45,424 nucleotides of DNA from an uncultured Pelagibacteraceae bacterium. GTDB lineage: Bacteria > Pseudomonadota > Alphaproteobacteria > Pelagibacterales > Pelagibacteraceae. Location: NCBI GenBank assembly GCA_902611465.1, contig CACLZS010000010.1, positions 1 through 45,424 of the forward strand, in the 5' to 3' direction. Both the position numbers and the translations under genes were made by a program. The notes beneath the pieces are model-generated. The model had not been told where the DNA came from and ran no database searches. It saw nothing but the letters and a program-made list of their open reading frames with translations. Below, piece after piece: positions 1 to 10,490 of the stretch (its first letter is position 1; each line of letters begins with the position of its first letter).

Positions 1-1
1 T

Positions 2-3000
2 AAAAGAATGAAATTCAGAGGAATAATTTGTGAAAAATGTGGAGTAGAAGTAACAAAATCAAATGTTCGTAGAGAAAGAATGGGTCACATTAATCTTGCA
101 ACACCTGTTGCCCATATTTGGTTTTTAAAATCATTGCCTAGTAGAATTTCATTAGCAATTGATATGAAGCTCAAGGAAGTAGAAAGAGTTTTGTATTTTG
201 AAAATTTTATAGTTATTGAGCCTGGGTTAACAGGTCTAAAAAAGAATCAATTGTTAGGTGAGGAAGAATTAATTAAATATCAAGATGATTATGGTGAAGA
301 GGCATTTACTGCCGGTATCGGTGCAGAGGCAATATTAGAGATTTTAAAATCCATAAACTTAGAAGAAGAGAGAGAAACTCTTATAAAAAGTATTAAAGAA
401 ACTAAATCCAAAGTATCAGAAGAAAGATCAATAAAAAGACTAAAACTAATCGAGTCTTTCATTGAAACTGGAAATAAACCAGAGTGGATGATATTAACTA
501 CTGTACCAGTTATACCACCTGAATTAAGACCTTTAGTACCATTAGATGGAGGCAGATTCGCTACATCTGATTTAAATGATTTATATAGAAGAGTAATAAA
601 TAGAAATAATAGATTAAAAAGACTTATTGATTTAAAAGCTCCAGACATAATTGTAAGAAATGAGAAAAGAATGTTGCAGGAGTCTGTAGATGCACTGTTT
701 GATAATGGTAGAAGAGGAAGAGTTATAACAGGAACTAGTAAGAGACCCCTTAAATCACTTGCGGAAATGCTAAAAGGAAAGCAAGGAAGGTTTAGACAAA
801 ATTTATTAGGAAAAAGAGTAGATTATTCAGGGAGATCAGTAATAGTTGTTGGTCCAGATTTAAAATTACATGAATGTGGATTACCAAAAAAAATGGCTTT
901 AGAGTTATTTAAACCATTTTTATATGCTAGATTAAATAAATTAGGATTAGCATCTACTATAAAACAAGCAAAAAAATTAGTTGAAAAGGAAAGAACCGAA
1001 GTTTGGGACGCACTAGAACTTATAGTGAGAGAACACCCAGTAATATTAAATAGAGCACCAACACTTCACAGACTAGGTGTTCAGGCTTTCGAACCAAAAC
1101 TAATAGAAGGTAATGCAATAGAGCTTCATCCCTTAACATGTGCTGCATTTAATGCTGATTTTGATGGAGATCAAATGGCAGTACACGTTCCATTAAGTTT
1201 AGAGGCACAATTAGAGGCTAGAGTATTGATGATGTCTACAAACAACATCTTAAGTCCTTCTAATGGTAAACCAATAATTGTACCAAGTCAGGATATGATA
1301 TTAGGGATATATTATTTATCTCAACCGCCAGTTCAAACTGAGAGGGTTGAAGGATATTTTATTAACACATCTGAAATAGAACACGCATTAGAAACTGGGC
1401 AGATTAAAGTGCATTCAAGAATTGTTTCTAGATTTGAAACTATTGATGAAAAAGGAAATGCTAAATTTGAAAAACATATAAGCACAGCTGGAAGATTTTT
1501 ATTATCGAGTATAATACCAAAAAATGTAAATAATAAATTTTCTTTAATAGATAGATTGCTACCAAAAAAAATAGTTTCTGAAGTTATTGACCATGTATTC
1601 AGGTTTTCAGGACAAAAGAGTACTGTAATATTTTGTGATAAATTAAAAGATATTGGATTTAAACATGCATTTAAAGCTGGAATTTCATTTGGAAAAGACG
1701 ATCTTTTAATACCAGATAATAAAGAACAATTAATTGATGAAACTAAAAAACTTATTGCTGACTATGAAGGCCAGTATGCTGAAGGACTTATAACAAGAGG
1801 TGAAAAGTATAATAAAGTTATTGATGCTTGGTCTAAATGTACAGACAGAGTTGCATCTGAAATGATGAAAAGAATTTCAGCAACTGAAGTTACAGATGAG
1901 GGGTTAAAAATTAACTCAGTATTTATGATGGCCGATAGTGGTGCCAGAGGATCAGCAGCACAGATGAAACAATTAGCTGGGATGAGAGGTTTAATAGCAA
2001 AACCATCAGGTGAAATAATTGAGACACCAATCACATCTAACTTTAAAGAAGGCCTTACAGCATTAGAATACTTTAATTCAACTCATGGTGCTAGAAAAGG
2101 TTTGGCTGATACGGCACTTAAAACGGCTAGTTCAGGTTATTTAACTAGAAGACTTTGTGATGTTGCTCAGGATTTAACAATAACAAAACCTAAATGCGAT
2201 ATGAACTGTGGTTCTATAAAACTCACAGAAGTACTTGAAGGTGGAAATATAATGGTTAGTCTTTCAGAGAGAGCGTTAGGAAGGGTTGCTGCAAAGGAAA
2301 TAAAAAATCCATTAACTGGTGATATTTTAATCAAAAAAGACGAAATGATTGATGAAGGTGGTTGTGAAAAAATTGATGCAGCTGGAGTTAAAAGTATAAA
2401 TGTATACTCAGTAATGACGTGTGGTGCTAAAGAGGGTGTTTGTGCTACATCATATGGAAGAGACTTATCAAGAGGAAAAATGGTTCACGTAGGTGAAGCT
2501 ATTGGAATGATATCAGCTCAGTCTATTGGTGAGCCAGGGACACAGCTAACTATGAGAACTTTCCACGTAGGTGGTACAGCTTCTGTGAAGCAAGAGTCAC
2601 AAATAGTATCTAATTCTGAGGGAACTCTTAAAATTGTAAATACAAATTTAATTAAAGACTCAAAAAACAATCAAATTGTTATGGGAAGAAATACAGAGAT
2701 ATCAATTGAAGATGATAATGGATTACAAGTTGCATCTTACAAAGTGCCATATGGGTCTAAATTATATTTTGAAAATGACCAAAAAGTAAAAAAAGGTGCA
2801 AAGATTTGTGAGTGGGATCCATACACTACACCAGTAATTGCAGAAAAAGATGGTATTGCTAACTATGTTGATTTAATAGATGGTGTTTCAATTGCCGAAA
2901 CTGTTGATGATGCAACTGGTATTTCTACAAAAGCAGTTGTTGATTGGAAAACACAATCTAAAAATACTGATCTTAAGCCTAGAATAACTCTAAGAGATTC

Positions 3001-3934
3001 AAAAGGAAATGTAATCAAGAAAGCAGACGATAACGAAGCAAGATATTATCTTGTACCAGATTCTATTTTATCTGTAAAAGATGGAGCGAAAATTTCTGCA
3101 GGTGATGTTATAGCTAGATTACCTAAGGAAACTACAAAAACAAAAGATATTACTGGAGGATTACCTAGAGTAGCAGAATTATTTGAAGCAAGAAAAGCCA
3201 AAGATAGCGCAATTATTGCAGAAAATGATGGAAGCGTTATTTTTGGAAAAGAAGTTAGAGGAAAACAGAGGGTAACAATAGAGTCAGAAGATGGAGACAC
3301 TTCAAGTTATTTAATTCCAAAAGGAAAGCATATTAATTTTAACCAAGGTGAAAAAATTAAAAAAGGTGAATATTTACTTGATGGACAACCTTTACCTCAT
3401 GATATTTTAAGAATTTTAGGAATAGAGGAATTAACTGAATACTTTGTAAATCAAGTTCAAGATGTTTATAGACTTCAGGGAGTTATAATTAATGATAAAC
3501 ATATTGAAACTATTTTAAGACAAATGTTGAAAAAAGTAGAGGTAAAAGAACCAGGTGATAGTAAATTATTACCAGGTGAAGTAGTAGATAGAATAAAATT
3601 TGATACAATGAATGAAGAATTAGTTGCAGATGGAAAAAAACCTGCAGTAGGTGAAAGAGTGTTAATGGGTATAACTAAAGCATCATTACAAACAGAGTCA
3701 TTTATTTCAGCGGCCTCATTCCAAGAAACAACAAGAGTTCTAACAGATGCTGCAATTAAAGGTAAAGTTGATAAATTAACAGGTCTTAAAGAAAATGTTA
3801 TTGTTGGTAGACTAGTTCCAGCAGGCACAGGATCAATTAAAAATACTTGGAATAAAAAAGCAATTGATGATGACCAGAAATTTTTATCTGAGCAAGAAAG
3901 TTCAGATTCATCTGAAGCTCAAATAAACCAATAA
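2..3934 (+). CDS. rpoC: RNA polymerase beta' subunit, 5'-truncated by window edge
   Basis: Largest catalytic subunit of RNA polymerase. The frame is open to the left edge, so roughly the first 75 residues lie outside. The visible part starts inside the N-terminal zinc finger (second Cys pair in ICEKCGVEV). The Mg-binding active-site loop [12 protein letters not shown] is encoded near 1151-1186, and the trigger-loop/bridge region follows with [18 protein letters not shown] around 2503-2550. About 1310 residues are visible, consistent with a full protein near 1385. The second zinc site is unusual: the fourth Cys of the family pattern is Ser (codon 2450-2452), while an extra Cys lies four residues after the first ligand (CDMNC, 2195-2209). 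The gene ends 157 bp before rpsL. rpoB is expected upstream, outside the window. Identity is certain. Confidence 0.99.
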   Translation, partial: KRMKFRGIICEKCGVEVTKSNVRRERMGHINLATPVAHIWFLKSLPSRISLAIDMKLKEVERVLYFENFIVIEPGLTGLKKNQLLGEEELIKYQDDYGEEAFTAGIGAEAILEILKSINLEEERETLIKSIKETKSKVSEERSIKRLKLIESFIETGNKPEWMILTTVPVIPPELRPLVPLDGGRFATSDLNDLYRRVINRNNRLKRLIDLKAPDIIVRNEKRMLQESVDALFDNGRRGRVITGTSKRPLKSLAEMLKGKQGRFRQNLLGKRVDYSGRSVIVVGPDLKLHECGLPKKMALELFKPFLYARLNKLGLASTIKQAKKLVEKERTEVWDALELIVREHPVILNRAPTLHRLGVQAFEPKLIEGNAIELHPLTCAAFNADFDGDQMAVHVPLSLEAQLEARVLMMSTNNILSPSNGKPIIVPSQDMILGIYYLSQPPVQTERVEGYFINTSEIEHALETGQIKVHSRIVSRFETIDEKGNAKFEKHISTAGRFLLSSIIPKNVNNKFSLIDRLLPKKIVSEVIDHVFRFSGQKSTVIFCDKLKDIGFKHAFKAGISFGKDDLLIPDNKEQLIDETKKLIADYEGQYAEGLITRGEKYNKVIDAWSKCTDRVASEMMKRISATEVTDEGLKINSVFMMADSGARGSAAQMKQLAGMRGLIAKPSGEIIETPITSNFKEGLTALEYFNSTHGARKGLADTALKTASSGYLTRRLCDVAQDLTITKPKCDMNCGSIKLTEVLEGGNIMVSLSERALGRVAAKEIKNPLTGDILIKKDEMIDEGGCEKIDAAGVKSINVYSVMTCGAKEGVCATSYGRDLSRGKMVHVGEAIGMISAQSIGEPGTQLTMRTFHVGGTASVKQESQIVSNSEGTLKIVNTNLIKDSKNNQIVMGRNTEISIEDDNGLQVASYKVPYGSKLYFENDQKVKKGAKICEWDPYTTPVIAEKDGIANYVDLIDGVSIAETVDDATGISTKAVVDWKTQSKNTDLKPRITLRDSKGNVIKKADDNEARYYLVPDSILSVKDGAKISAGDVIARLPKETTKTKDITGGLPRVAELFEARKAKDSAIIAENDGSVIFGKEVRGKQRVTIESEDGDTSSYLIPKGKHINFNQGEKIKKGEYLLDGQPLPHDILRILGIEELTEYFVNQVQDVYRLQGVIINDKHIETILRQMLKKVEVKEPGDSKLLPGEVVDRIKFDTMNEELVADGKKPAVGERVLMGITKASLQTESFISAASFQETTRVLTDAAIKGKVDKLTGLKENVIVGRLVPAGTGSIKNTWNKKAIDDDQKFLSEQESSDSSEAQINQ

Positions 3935-3962
3935 AATTAACCCTTTTTTTCCTTTATTTAGT

Positions 3963-3990
3963 TTGACAAATACAATTTCTAATGTATTTT
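3963..3990 (+). promoter_or_regulatory. Probable sigma-70 promoter of the rpsL (str-S10-spc) transcription unit
   Basis: A consensus -35 hexamer TTGACA at 3963-3968 is followed after 16 bp by TATTTT (3985-3990, 4 of 6 matches to TATAAT). It lies in the only large gap (3935-4091) before a run of 25 tightly packed genes, so it is the natural place for their promoter. Transcription would start near 3997 and give a leader of about 95 nt. This is inferred from sequence only. Confidence 0.6.
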
Positions 3991-4012
3991 GGCCATGTTT
4001 TTGGTTGGAATG

Positions 4013-4060
4013 TAGTGACTAGTTCACTAAACGCTGCCACAAATAACATGTCAGTTATTT
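4013..4060 (+). promoter_or_regulatory. Tandem hairpins in the rpsL 5' leader, candidate autoregulatory RNA
   Basis: Two perfect inverted repeats lie between the predicted start site and rpsL. The first has arms TAGTGA (4013-4018) and TCACTA (4024-4029) with a 5-nt loop. The second has arms AAATAAC (4041-4047) and GTTATTT (4054-4060) with a 6-nt loop, followed by a short T-rich stretch. A GC-richer linker (CGCTGCC) separates them, in otherwise AT-rich DNA. No known riboswitch is recognised. A ribosomal-protein-binding leader or attenuator is the simplest reading. Confidence 0.4.
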
Positions 4061-4091
4061 TCATCAAAAATATAATTTATACAAAATTTTT

Positions 4092-4463
4092 ATGCCAACG
4101 ATTAACCAGTTAGTTAGAAAAAGTAGAGATAAACAAGTTACTAGAAATAAGGTTCCAGCTTTGCAAAAGCAACCTTTAAAAAGAGGTGTATGTGTAAAAG
4201 TTTATACGACTACACCAAAAAAACCAAATTCAGCTTTAAGAAAAGTTGCTAGAGTTAGACTGTCAAACGGTTTTGAAGTAACTGCCTATATACCAGGCGA
4301 AGGTCATAACTTGCAAGAACACTCTGTAGTTTTAATAAGAGGAGGAAGAGTAAAGGATTTACCAGGCGTACGTTATCATATCCTTAGGGGTAATCTAGAT
4401 ACACAAGGGGTTGCAAATAGGAAACAAAGACGTTCTCTATATGGAACGAAAAAAGGAAAATAG
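4092..4463 (+). CDS. rpsL: 30S ribosomal protein S12
   Basis: Decoding-centre protein of the small subunit, 123 residues as in E. coli (124). The conserved loop [12 protein letters not shown] (residues 40-51) carries the lysine associated with streptomycin sensitivity. The loop [13 protein letters not shown] (84-96) contains the Asp that RimO methylthiolates in E. coli. It is the first gene of the str cluster, 3 bp before rpsG. That gap is far smaller than the E. coli S12-S7 intercistronic region, which carries the S7 repressor site. No strong Shine-Dalgarno is visible. Identity is certain. Confidence 0.99.
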   Translation: MPTINQLVRKSRDKQVTRNKVPALQKQPLKRGVCVKVYTTTPKKPNSALRKVARVRLSNGFEVTAYIPGEGHNLQEHSVVLIRGGRVKDLPGVRYHILRGNLDTQGVANRKQRRSLYGTKKGK

Positions 4464-4466
4464 AAA

Positions 4467-4937
4467 ATGTCAAGAAAAAGAAAAGCCCCAAAGAAATTAG
4501 CTGTTATAGATCCAAAATATAAATCAACAATAATACCAAAATTGATAAATTCAATAATGTACGATGGTAAAAAAACTATTGCTGAAAAAATAATTTATGA
4601 TGCTATTGAAAAAATCAAAAGTAAATCAAAAGATGAACCTTTAAATGTTTTTAATGATGCAATTAATAATATAAGACCTACTGTTGAAGTTAGATCAAGA
4701 AGGGTCGGAGGTGCAACCTATCAAGTTCCGGTCGAAGTGAAATCAAAAAGATCACAAGCTCTTGCATTAAGATGGTTAGTTGATGCATCAAGAAAGCGTA
4801 AAGATAAAAAAATGTCAGATAAAATATTTAATGAAATATATGATGCGTATCAAAATCGTGGTTCAGCTATTAAAAAAAAAGAGGATACTCATAAAATGGC
4901 TGAATCTAATAAAGCATTTGCTCACTTTAGATGGTAA
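4467..4937 (+). CDS. rpsG: 30S ribosomal protein S7
   Basis: Primary 16S rRNA-binding protein that nucleates assembly of the small-subunit head; 156 residues, the usual length. Recognised by the SRKRKAPKK start, the central motif VEVRSRRVGGATYQVPVEV and the C-terminal NKAFAHFRW. It sits between rpsL (3 bp) and fusA (6 bp) in the classical str order. In E. coli S7 represses its own operon by binding mRNA in the S12-S7 gap. No room for that site exists here. Confidence 0.99.
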   Translation: MSRKRKAPKKLAVIDPKYKSTIIPKLINSIMYDGKKTIAEKIIYDAIEKIKSKSKDEPLNVFNDAINNIRPTVEVRSRRVGGATYQVPVEVKSKRSQALALRWLVDASRKRKDKKMSDKIFNEIYDAYQNRGSAIKKKEDTHKMAESNKAFAHFRW

Positions 4938-4943
4938 TTTATT

Positions 4944-7019
4944 ATGTCAAGAACTCATACATTAGATAAATATAGAAATATTGGCATCATGGCACACATT
5001 GATGCCGGAAAAACTACTACCACTGAGAGAATTCTTTATTATACAGGCAAGAGTCACAAAATTGGAGAAGTTCATGATGGAGCAGCAACTATGGACTGGA
5101 TGGAGCAAGAGCAAGAGAGAGGTATTACTATTACTTCTGCTGCAACAACTTGTTTTTGGAATGATCATAGAATTAATATTATCGATACTCCCGGACATGT
5201 TGATTTTACTATTGAAGTTGAAAGATCTTTAAAAGTACTTGATGGTGCTGTGGCTGTATTTGATGGGGTTGCTGGTGTTGAACCTCAGTCAGAGACAGTT
5301 TGGAGGCAAGCTGATAAATATAAGGTACCTAGAATCTGTTTTGTAAATAAATTAGATAGAACTGGTGCAGATTTTTTTAGATGTGTCAGTATGATCAAAG
5401 ACCGTCTAGGAGCCAAGCCTCTCGTAATGCAAATTCCAATAGGTATTGAAGCGAGTTTAAAAGGTGTTGTAGATCTTGTGCAGATGAAAGCTATAGTTTG
5501 GAAAAATGAGGATTTAGGGGCAGCATGGGAACTTACTGACATACCAGAAGAGTTAAAAGAAATTTCTTTAAAGTATCGTCAAGAATTAGTTGAAACTGCT
5601 GTAGAGCAAGATGAAAAACTTATGGAAGATTATTTGGGTGGAAAAGACATTTCTGAAGACGATCTAAAAAAATGTATTAGAAAGGGTTGTTTAGGATTTG
5701 ATTTTGTCCCAGTTTTAACTGGATCAGCATTTAAAAATAAAGGGGTTCAACCATTGTTAGATGCAGTTGTAAACTATTTACCAAGTCCAAAAGATATTGG
5801 TTCTATCAAAGGAACAAAACCTGGTTCTGAGGACGAAATTGAAATGAAATTTGATGATACTGCTCCATTTTCAGCTTTAGCTTTCAAGGTTGCTAATGAC
5901 CCATTCGTTGGCAGTCTAACATTTATTAGAATTTATTCAGGCACTGTTAAGTCTGGTACTGGAATATATAATACATCTAAGGATAAAGAGGAAAGAGTCG
6001 GACGTATGTTATTGATGCACGCTAATTCAAGAGAAGATATTAAGGAGGCAAATGCCGGAGATATAGTTGCATTAGCAGGTTTAAAAAACACTATTACAGG
6101 ACATACACTTGCAGATAAAGAAACACCCGTATTATTAGAACCTATGGAATTTCCAGATCCTGTAATTGAAATTGCAGTTGAACCCAAAACTAAAGCAGAC
6201 CAAGAAAAAATGGGAGAAGCTTTAGGAAGATTAGCAAAAGAAGATCCATCTTTTCGTGTTACTTCTGATGAAGAGTCAGGTCAAACCATTATTAAAGGAA
6301 TGGGAGAATTACATTTAGATATAATTGTTGATAGAATGAAAAGAGAATTTAAAGTGGAAGCTAATGTAGGAGCTCCTCAAGTAGCATATAGAGAAACAAT
6401 ATTATCTCCAGCAGAAAATGATTATACTCATAAAAAGCAAAGTGGAGGTGCTGGACAATTTGCAAGAGTTAAATTGACAGTAGAACCACTTGAACCTGGA
6501 AAGGGAAGAGAGATTGAAAGCAAAATTAAAGGAGGTGCAATTCCAAAGGAGTTTATACCTGGTGTAGAAAAAGGAGTGGAAACAGTTGCAGATGGAGGAA
6601 TTTTGGCTGGATTCCCATTGATTGATTATAAAGTAACAATAATTGATGGATTACATCATGATGTAGACTCAAGTGTTTTAGCATTCGAATTAGCATCTAG
6701 ACAATGTTTTAAAGAAGCATGCACTAAAGCTACACTAAAATTACTAGAACCTATTATGAGAGTTGAAGTAGTTACACCAGAAGACTATATGGGCGATGTA
6801 ATTGGAGATTTGAATAGTAGAAGAGGTCAAATTAACACTCAAGAGCAAAGAGGAAATGCAACTGTAATAACGGCTATGGTGCCTCTAGCAAACATGTTTG
6901 GATATATAAACAGTTTGAGATCTATGTCACAGGGCAGAGCACAGTACTCAATGTTTTTTGATCATTATGATAAAGTACCACAAAATGTTCAAGACGAAGT
7001 TACAAAAAAAACAGGATAA
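4944..7019 (+). CDS. fusA: Elongation factor G
   Basis: Translational GTPase that drives translocation and, with RRF, ribosome recycling; 691 residues against about 700 in the family. The G1 loop AHIDAGKT is at residues 17-24, followed by the switch motif [10 protein letters not shown]3 DTPGHVDF and G4 NKLD. The C-terminal domains IV and V include the [19 protein letters not shown] segment. rpsJ follows after only 2 bp, so tuf, which usually follows fusA in proteobacteria, is absent from this position. Identity is certain. Confidence 0.99.
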   Translation: MSRTHTLDKYRNIGIMAHIDAGKTTTTERILYYTGKSHKIGEVHDGAATMDWMEQEQERGITITSAATTCFWNDHRINIIDTPGHVDFTIEVERSLKVLDGAVAVFDGVAGVEPQSETVWRQADKYKVPRICFVNKLDRTGADFFRCVSMIKDRLGAKPLVMQIPIGIEASLKGVVDLVQMKAIVWKNEDLGAAWELTDIPEELKEISLKYRQELVETAVEQDEKLMEDYLGGKDISEDDLKKCIRKGCLGFDFVPVLTGSAFKNKGVQPLLDAVVNYLPSPKDIGSIKGTKPGSEDEIEMKFDDTAPFSALAFKVANDPFVGSLTFIRIYSGTVKSGTGIYNTSKDKEERVGRMLLMHANSREDIKEANAGDIVALAGLKNTITGHTLADKETPVLLEPMEFPDPVIEIAVEPKTKADQEKMGEALGRLAKEDPSFRVTSDEESGQTIIKGMGELHLDIIVDRMKREFKVEANVGAPQVAYRETILSPAENDYTHKKQSGGAGQFARVKLTVEPLEPGKGREIESKIKGGAIPKEFIPGVEKGVETVADGGILAGFPLIDYKVTIIDGLHHDVDSSVLAFELASRQCFKEACTKATLKLLEPIMRVEVVTPEDYMGDVIGDLNSRRGQINTQEQRGNATVITAMVPLANMFGYINSLRSMSQGRAQYSMFFDHYDKVPQNVQDEVTKKTG

Positions 7020-7021
7020 AT

Positions 7022-7330
7022 ATGGAAAAACAAAATATTAGAATTAAACTCAGGGCTTATGACAATAAAGTGTTAGACCAATCAACAGAGGAAATTGTTA
7101 ATACAGTTAAAAGGACAGGCGCAAATATTAAAGGTCCAATACCATTACCAACAAAAAAGGAAAGATATACTGTGTTGAGATCACCCCATATTGACAAAAA
7201 AAGTAGAGAACAATTTGAAACAAGAACTCATAAAAGATTAATAGATATTATTGAACCAACACCAGCCACAGTAGAGGCTTTGATGAAATTAGATTTAGCA
7301 TCAGGCGTAGATGTGGAGATAAAAATATAA
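7022..7330 (+). CDS. rpsJ: 30S ribosomal protein S10
   Basis: Small-subunit head protein that also acts as NusE in antitermination complexes; 102 residues. Recognised by [35 protein letters not shown] and the C-terminal GVDVEIKI. It is the first gene of the S10 cluster but lies only 2 bp after fusA. There is therefore no S10 leader of the E. coli type, where L4 causes attenuation. Its stop overlaps the rplC start by one base (TAATG). Confidence 0.99.
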   Translation: MEKQNIRIKLRAYDNKVLDQSTEEIVNTVKRTGANIKGPIPLPTKKERYTVLRSPHIDKKSREQFETRTHKRLIDIIEPTPATVEALMKLDLASGVDVEIKI

Positions 7331-8034
7331 TGAGTGAAATTGCATTAATTGGAAAAAAAATAGGTATGACAAGAGAGTTTTTTAAAACAGGACAGTCTGT
7401 GCCAGTCACTGTTCTAAAAGTTGAAAAAGGAAGAGTTATACAAATAATTGACAAAGATCAAAGAGGCTATAATGCAATACAAGTAGGATTTGGCAAAATA
7501 AAGAATTCAAAACTATCAAAATCAATGAAAGGATATTTTGCAAAAAAAAATACAGAAGCAAAAAAAACTTTAAAAGAATTCAGAGTAAAAGACATAGATC
7601 AGTATAAAGAGGGTAACGAATTTGGAATTGAAATTTTTAAAGATATCAAATTTTTAGATGTAAAATCAAAAACTATTGGAAAAGGATTTGCTGGAGCCAT
7701 GAAAAGACATAACTTTGGAGGTCTGAGGGCATCACATGGTGTATCAATATCTCATAGAGCACATGGATCAACAGGGCAAAATCAAGATCCAGGAAAAGTT
7801 TTTAAAGGAAAAAAAATGGCTGGTCATATGGGTGATAAAATTAGAACCATGCAAAATCTTGAGATTATAAAAACTGATGTAGATAATGAACTTATATATT
7901 TAAAAGGATCGATACCCGGATCTAAAAATTCTGAAGTTTTACTTAAAAAAGCTGTAAAGAATATAAATAAAATGACTATTAAAGAAAAAATAGAAATATT
8001 ACAAAAATCTAAAAAAGCAAAAGATAAAAAATAA
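7330..8034 (+). CDS. rplC: 50S ribosomal protein L3
   Basis: Early-assembly 23S rRNA-binding protein whose loop reaches the peptidyl transferase centre; 234 residues against 209 in E. coli. The characteristic GSTGQNQDPGKVFKGKKMAGH segment holds the Gln that PrmB methylates in E. coli. About 25 additional residues form a Lys-rich C-terminal tail after the usual end (VLLKKAVKNINKM). It starts on the last base of the rpsJ stop codon, which suggests translational coupling. Confidence 0.98.
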   Translation: MSEIALIGKKIGMTREFFKTGQSVPVTVLKVEKGRVIQIIDKDQRGYNAIQVGFGKIKNSKLSKSMKGYFAKKNTEAKKTLKEFRVKDIDQYKEGNEFGIEIFKDIKFLDVKSKTIGKGFAGAMKRHNFGGLRASHGVSISHRAHGSTGQNQDPGKVFKGKKMAGHMGDKIRTMQNLEIIKTDVDNELIYLKGSIPGSKNSEVLLKKAVKNINKMTIKEKIEILQKSKKAKDKK

Positions 8035-8037
8035 AAG

Positions 8038-8658
8038 ATGAAAATAAATAAAATTAATTTTGATGGAAAAAAAGATTCAATTGAAGTTTCAGATAAAATA
8101 ATTGGAGCTAAAATTAATAATAAACTAGTGAGCCATGTATTATATAAAACAAATGCTAACTATAAGGGCAGGAAAGCAAAAACTAAGCAAAAAAATGAAA
8201 TTACTGGATCTACATCAAAAATATATGCACAAAAAGGTACAGGAAATGCAAGACATGCAAGTAAAAAAGCTCCTATATTTGTTGGAGGTGGGGTTGCGCA
8301 TGGACCAAAAGGTGAACTGAGTTATAAAAAAAGAAAATTAAATAAAAGTGAAAAGAAATTAAGTATTGCATCCCTTATTAGTAAAAAAAATAAATTAAAT
8401 GATTTAATTATTATAGATGATTTTCAAAAAGAAATACAAAAAACAAAAGAGATGAATAATATATTAATTAAATTTGAAGCAAAAAATTCAATAATAATTG
8501 CTGATATAAAGTCAAGAAAAAATATTATTAAATCTGTAAGAAATATTCCCAATGTTAAATTAACAGATGTAAATCACTTTAGCGCATATGACTTGGCTAA
8601 ATTTAAAAAAATTATATTTACTGAAACTTCCATAAAGGAATTAGAAAAAAGATATTAA
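8038..8658 (+). CDS. rplD: 50S ribosomal protein L4
   Basis: 23S rRNA-binding protein that lines the exit tunnel; 206 residues. The conserved loop is present: KNEITGSTSKIYAQKGTGNARH, followed by APIFVGGGVAHGPK. The C-terminal half is poorly conserved and Lys/Ile-rich, in keeping with the base composition. In E. coli L4 is also the S10 operon repressor, but its leader target has no counterpart before rpsJ here. Confidence 0.98.
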   Translation: MKINKINFDGKKDSIEVSDKIIGAKINNKLVSHVLYKTNANYKGRKAKTKQKNEITGSTSKIYAQKGTGNARHASKKAPIFVGGGVAHGPKGELSYKKRKLNKSEKKLSIASLISKKNKLNDLIIIDDFQKEIQKTKEMNNILIKFEAKNSIIIADIKSRKNIIKSVRNIPNVKLTDVNHFSAYDLAKFKKIIFTETSIKELEKRY

Positions 8659-8660
8659 TC

Positions 8661-8954
8661 ATGGGAAAATTACATTTATACGACAAAATTTTATCACCAA
8701 TAGTAACTGAAAAATCAACAAATCTTTCAGATCAGAATAAGATTGTATTTAAAGTTAACAAAAACGCAAATAAAAAAAATTTAAAAAATAACATTGAAAA
8801 AATTTTTAAAGTTAATGTAATAAAAATAAATATAATTAATAAAAAATCTAGAACTAAGACCACAAGAGGAAAAAAAGTTAGAGTAAAAGGATTTAAAAAG
8901 GCAATAATAACATTAAAAAAAGGTCAAAATATAGATCTTACAACAGGGATTTAA
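8661..8954 (+). CDS. rplW: 50S ribosomal protein L23
   Basis: Large-subunit protein at the tunnel exit that docks trigger factor and SRP; 97 residues. The N-terminal segment YDKILSPIVTEKSTNLSD and the central VFKVNKNANKKNLKNNIEK match the family, as does VRVKGFKKAIITLKKGQNID near the end. It lies between rplD (2 bp) and rplB (4 bp) in the standard S10 order. Confidence 0.98.
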   Translation: MGKLHLYDKILSPIVTEKSTNLSDQNKIVFKVNKNANKKNLKNNIEKIFKVNVIKINIINKKSRTKTTRGKKVRVKGFKKAIITLKKGQNIDLTTGI

Positions 8955-8958
8955 TAAA

Positions 8959-9792
8959 ATGGCATTGAAAACATTTAAACCATATACAAAATCTACAAGG
9001 GGAACAATTCTAGTCAGTAGAAAAGACCTTTGGAAAGGGAAACCTTTTAAAAATTTAACTAAACCAAATAATTCTTCTAAAGGTAGGAATAATTACGGAA
9101 GAATAACATCTAGAAATCATGGTGGAGGCCATAAGCATAAATATAGACAGATTGATTTTCATAGAAAAAAAATAGCGTCAATAGCTGAAGTTGAGAGAAT
9201 TGAATATGATCCAAATAGATCATGTCATATAATGTTAGTTAAATTTGAGGATGGAGAAAGATTTTATTATTTAGCACCTAAAGATATTAAAATTGGAGAT
9301 CAAATTCAGAACGGATCAAATTCAGAAATCAAAATTGGAAATTGTCTACCTTTGAAAGACATACCTGTAGGTGTTGATATACATAATGTTGAAATTAATC
9401 CTGGTGGTGGAGGAAAAATTGCAAGATCAGCAGGAACATCTGTATCGATATCAGGTATAGATGGAAACTATTCAATAATAAAAATGACCTCAGGTGAGGT
9501 TAGAAAAATTAACTCTAATTCACTAGCAACCATTGGTGTTTTATCAAACCCTGATCAAAAAAATATAAAAATAGGAAAAGCTGGTAGATCAAGATGGTTG
9601 GGACGGAGACCTCATACAAGAGGTGTTGTAAAAAATCCTGTTGACCACCCACATGGTGGTGGTGAAGGAAAATCTGCAGGTGGAAGACATCCAGTTTCAC
9701 CAACAGGTCAATCTGCTAAAGGATTAAAAACTAGAGACAATAAAAGAACAGATAAATTTATAATAAGAAGAAAAAAGAAAAAGAGAGCATAA
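8959..9792 (+). CDS. rplB: 50S ribosomal protein L2
   Basis: Highly conserved 23S rRNA-binding protein needed for subunit association and peptidyl transferase assembly; 277 residues. Hallmarks are RNNYGRITSRNHGGGHKHKYR (residues about 44-64) and the C-terminal VDHPHGGGEGKSAGGRHP segment carrying the functionally important His, ending with NKRTDKFIIRRKKKKRA. Standard position between rplW and rpsS. Identity is certain. Confidence 0.99.
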   Translation: MALKTFKPYTKSTRGTILVSRKDLWKGKPFKNLTKPNNSSKGRNNYGRITSRNHGGGHKHKYRQIDFHRKKIASIAEVERIEYDPNRSCHIMLVKFEDGERFYYLAPKDIKIGDQIQNGSNSEIKIGNCLPLKDIPVGVDIHNVEINPGGGGKIARSAGTSVSISGIDGNYSIIKMTSGEVRKINSNSLATIGVLSNPDQKNIKIGKAGRSRWLGRRPHTRGVVKNPVDHPHGGGEGKSAGGRHPVSPTGQSAKGLKTRDNKRTDKFIIRRKKKKRA

Positions 9793-9795
9793 AAT

Positions 9796-10095
9796 ATGGC
9801 TAGATCAGTTTGGAAGGGACCATTTGTAGAGGAAAGCTTGATTAAAAAAGTAGAAAAATTGAAAAATGAATCAGTGAAAAAACCAATTAAAACCTGGTCA
9901 CGTAAGTCAACAATTATTCCAGATTTTGTTGGAATAAGTTTCTTAATCTACAATGGGAAAAAATTTATACCAATAACAATATCAGAAGATATGGTGGGAC
10001 ATAAGCTTGGAGAATTTGCTCCAACTAGACAATTTTTTGGTCACACGCCAGCTGATAAAAAAGCTAAAGTAGAAGGTGGAGCAGCTAAAAAATAA
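9796..10095 (+). CDS. rpsS: 30S ribosomal protein S19
   Basis: Small-subunit head protein that pairs with S13 near the A-site tRNA; 99 residues against 92 in E. coli. The family start [19 protein letters not shown], the core [14 protein letters not shown] and the C-terminal [15 protein letters not shown] are all present. The tail is slightly longer and Ala/Lys-rich. The stop overlaps the rplV start by one base. Confidence 0.99.
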   Translation: MARSVWKGPFVEESLIKKVEKLKNESVKKPIKTWSRKSTIIPDFVGISFLIYNGKKFIPITISEDMVGHKLGEFAPTRQFFGHTPADKKAKVEGGAAKK

Positions 10096-10490
10096 TGTCA
10101 AAAATTAAAAAAGAAATAGATACTAAATTAGTCAAGTCAGTTAACAAGAATGTGAGATCAAGCACAAGAAAACTTAATCCGATTTTAAAATCAATTGTTG
10201 GAAAGAAAGTTGATATAGCAATAAGAGATTTAACTTTTTCAGACAAAAGAATATCAAAAGATATAAGAAAAACTATTTCCTCAGCAATTGCAAATGCAGA
10301 AAATAATTATCAGTATGACATTGATAAATTAATTGTTAAGGAGGCTTATTGTGGAAAACAAGTAGTTATGAAAAGATTTAGAGCAAGAGCAAAAGGAAGA
10401 GCTGCAGAAATTATGAAACCATATTCAAATTTAACAATAATACTAACTGAAAAAGAGAAACAAACGGAGAAACATGGGACAAAAAGTTAA
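10095..10490 (+). CDS. rplV: 50S ribosomal protein L22
   Basis: 23S rRNA-binding protein whose beta-hairpin lines the exit tunnel; 131 residues against 110 in E. coli. The extra length comes from about 14 basic residues before the core ([19 protein letters not shown]) and about 12 after it. The hairpin segment [18 protein letters not shown] is typical. Its 3' end overlaps the rpsC start by 17 bp, the longest same-strand overlap in the ribosomal run. Confidence 0.97.
   Translation: MSKIKKEIDTKLVKSVNKNVRSSTRKLNPILKSIVGKKVDIAIRDLTFSDKRISKDIRKTISSAIANAENNYQYDIDKLIVKEAYCGKQVVMKRFRARAKGRAAEIMKPYSNLTIILTEKEKQTEKHGTKS

Noticed and set aside
289-648. Antisense open frame of 119 codons within rpoC, and similar ones elsewhere (for example 3475-3828, 18541-18861, 12266-12541)
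   Set aside because: They lie fully opposite strongly conserved genes, have Ser/Leu/Phe-rich compositions expected of reverse frames, and match no family.
3941-3952. T-run after rpoC as an intrinsic terminator
   Set aside because: No stem precedes the T-run; it cannot be called a terminator on sequence alone.
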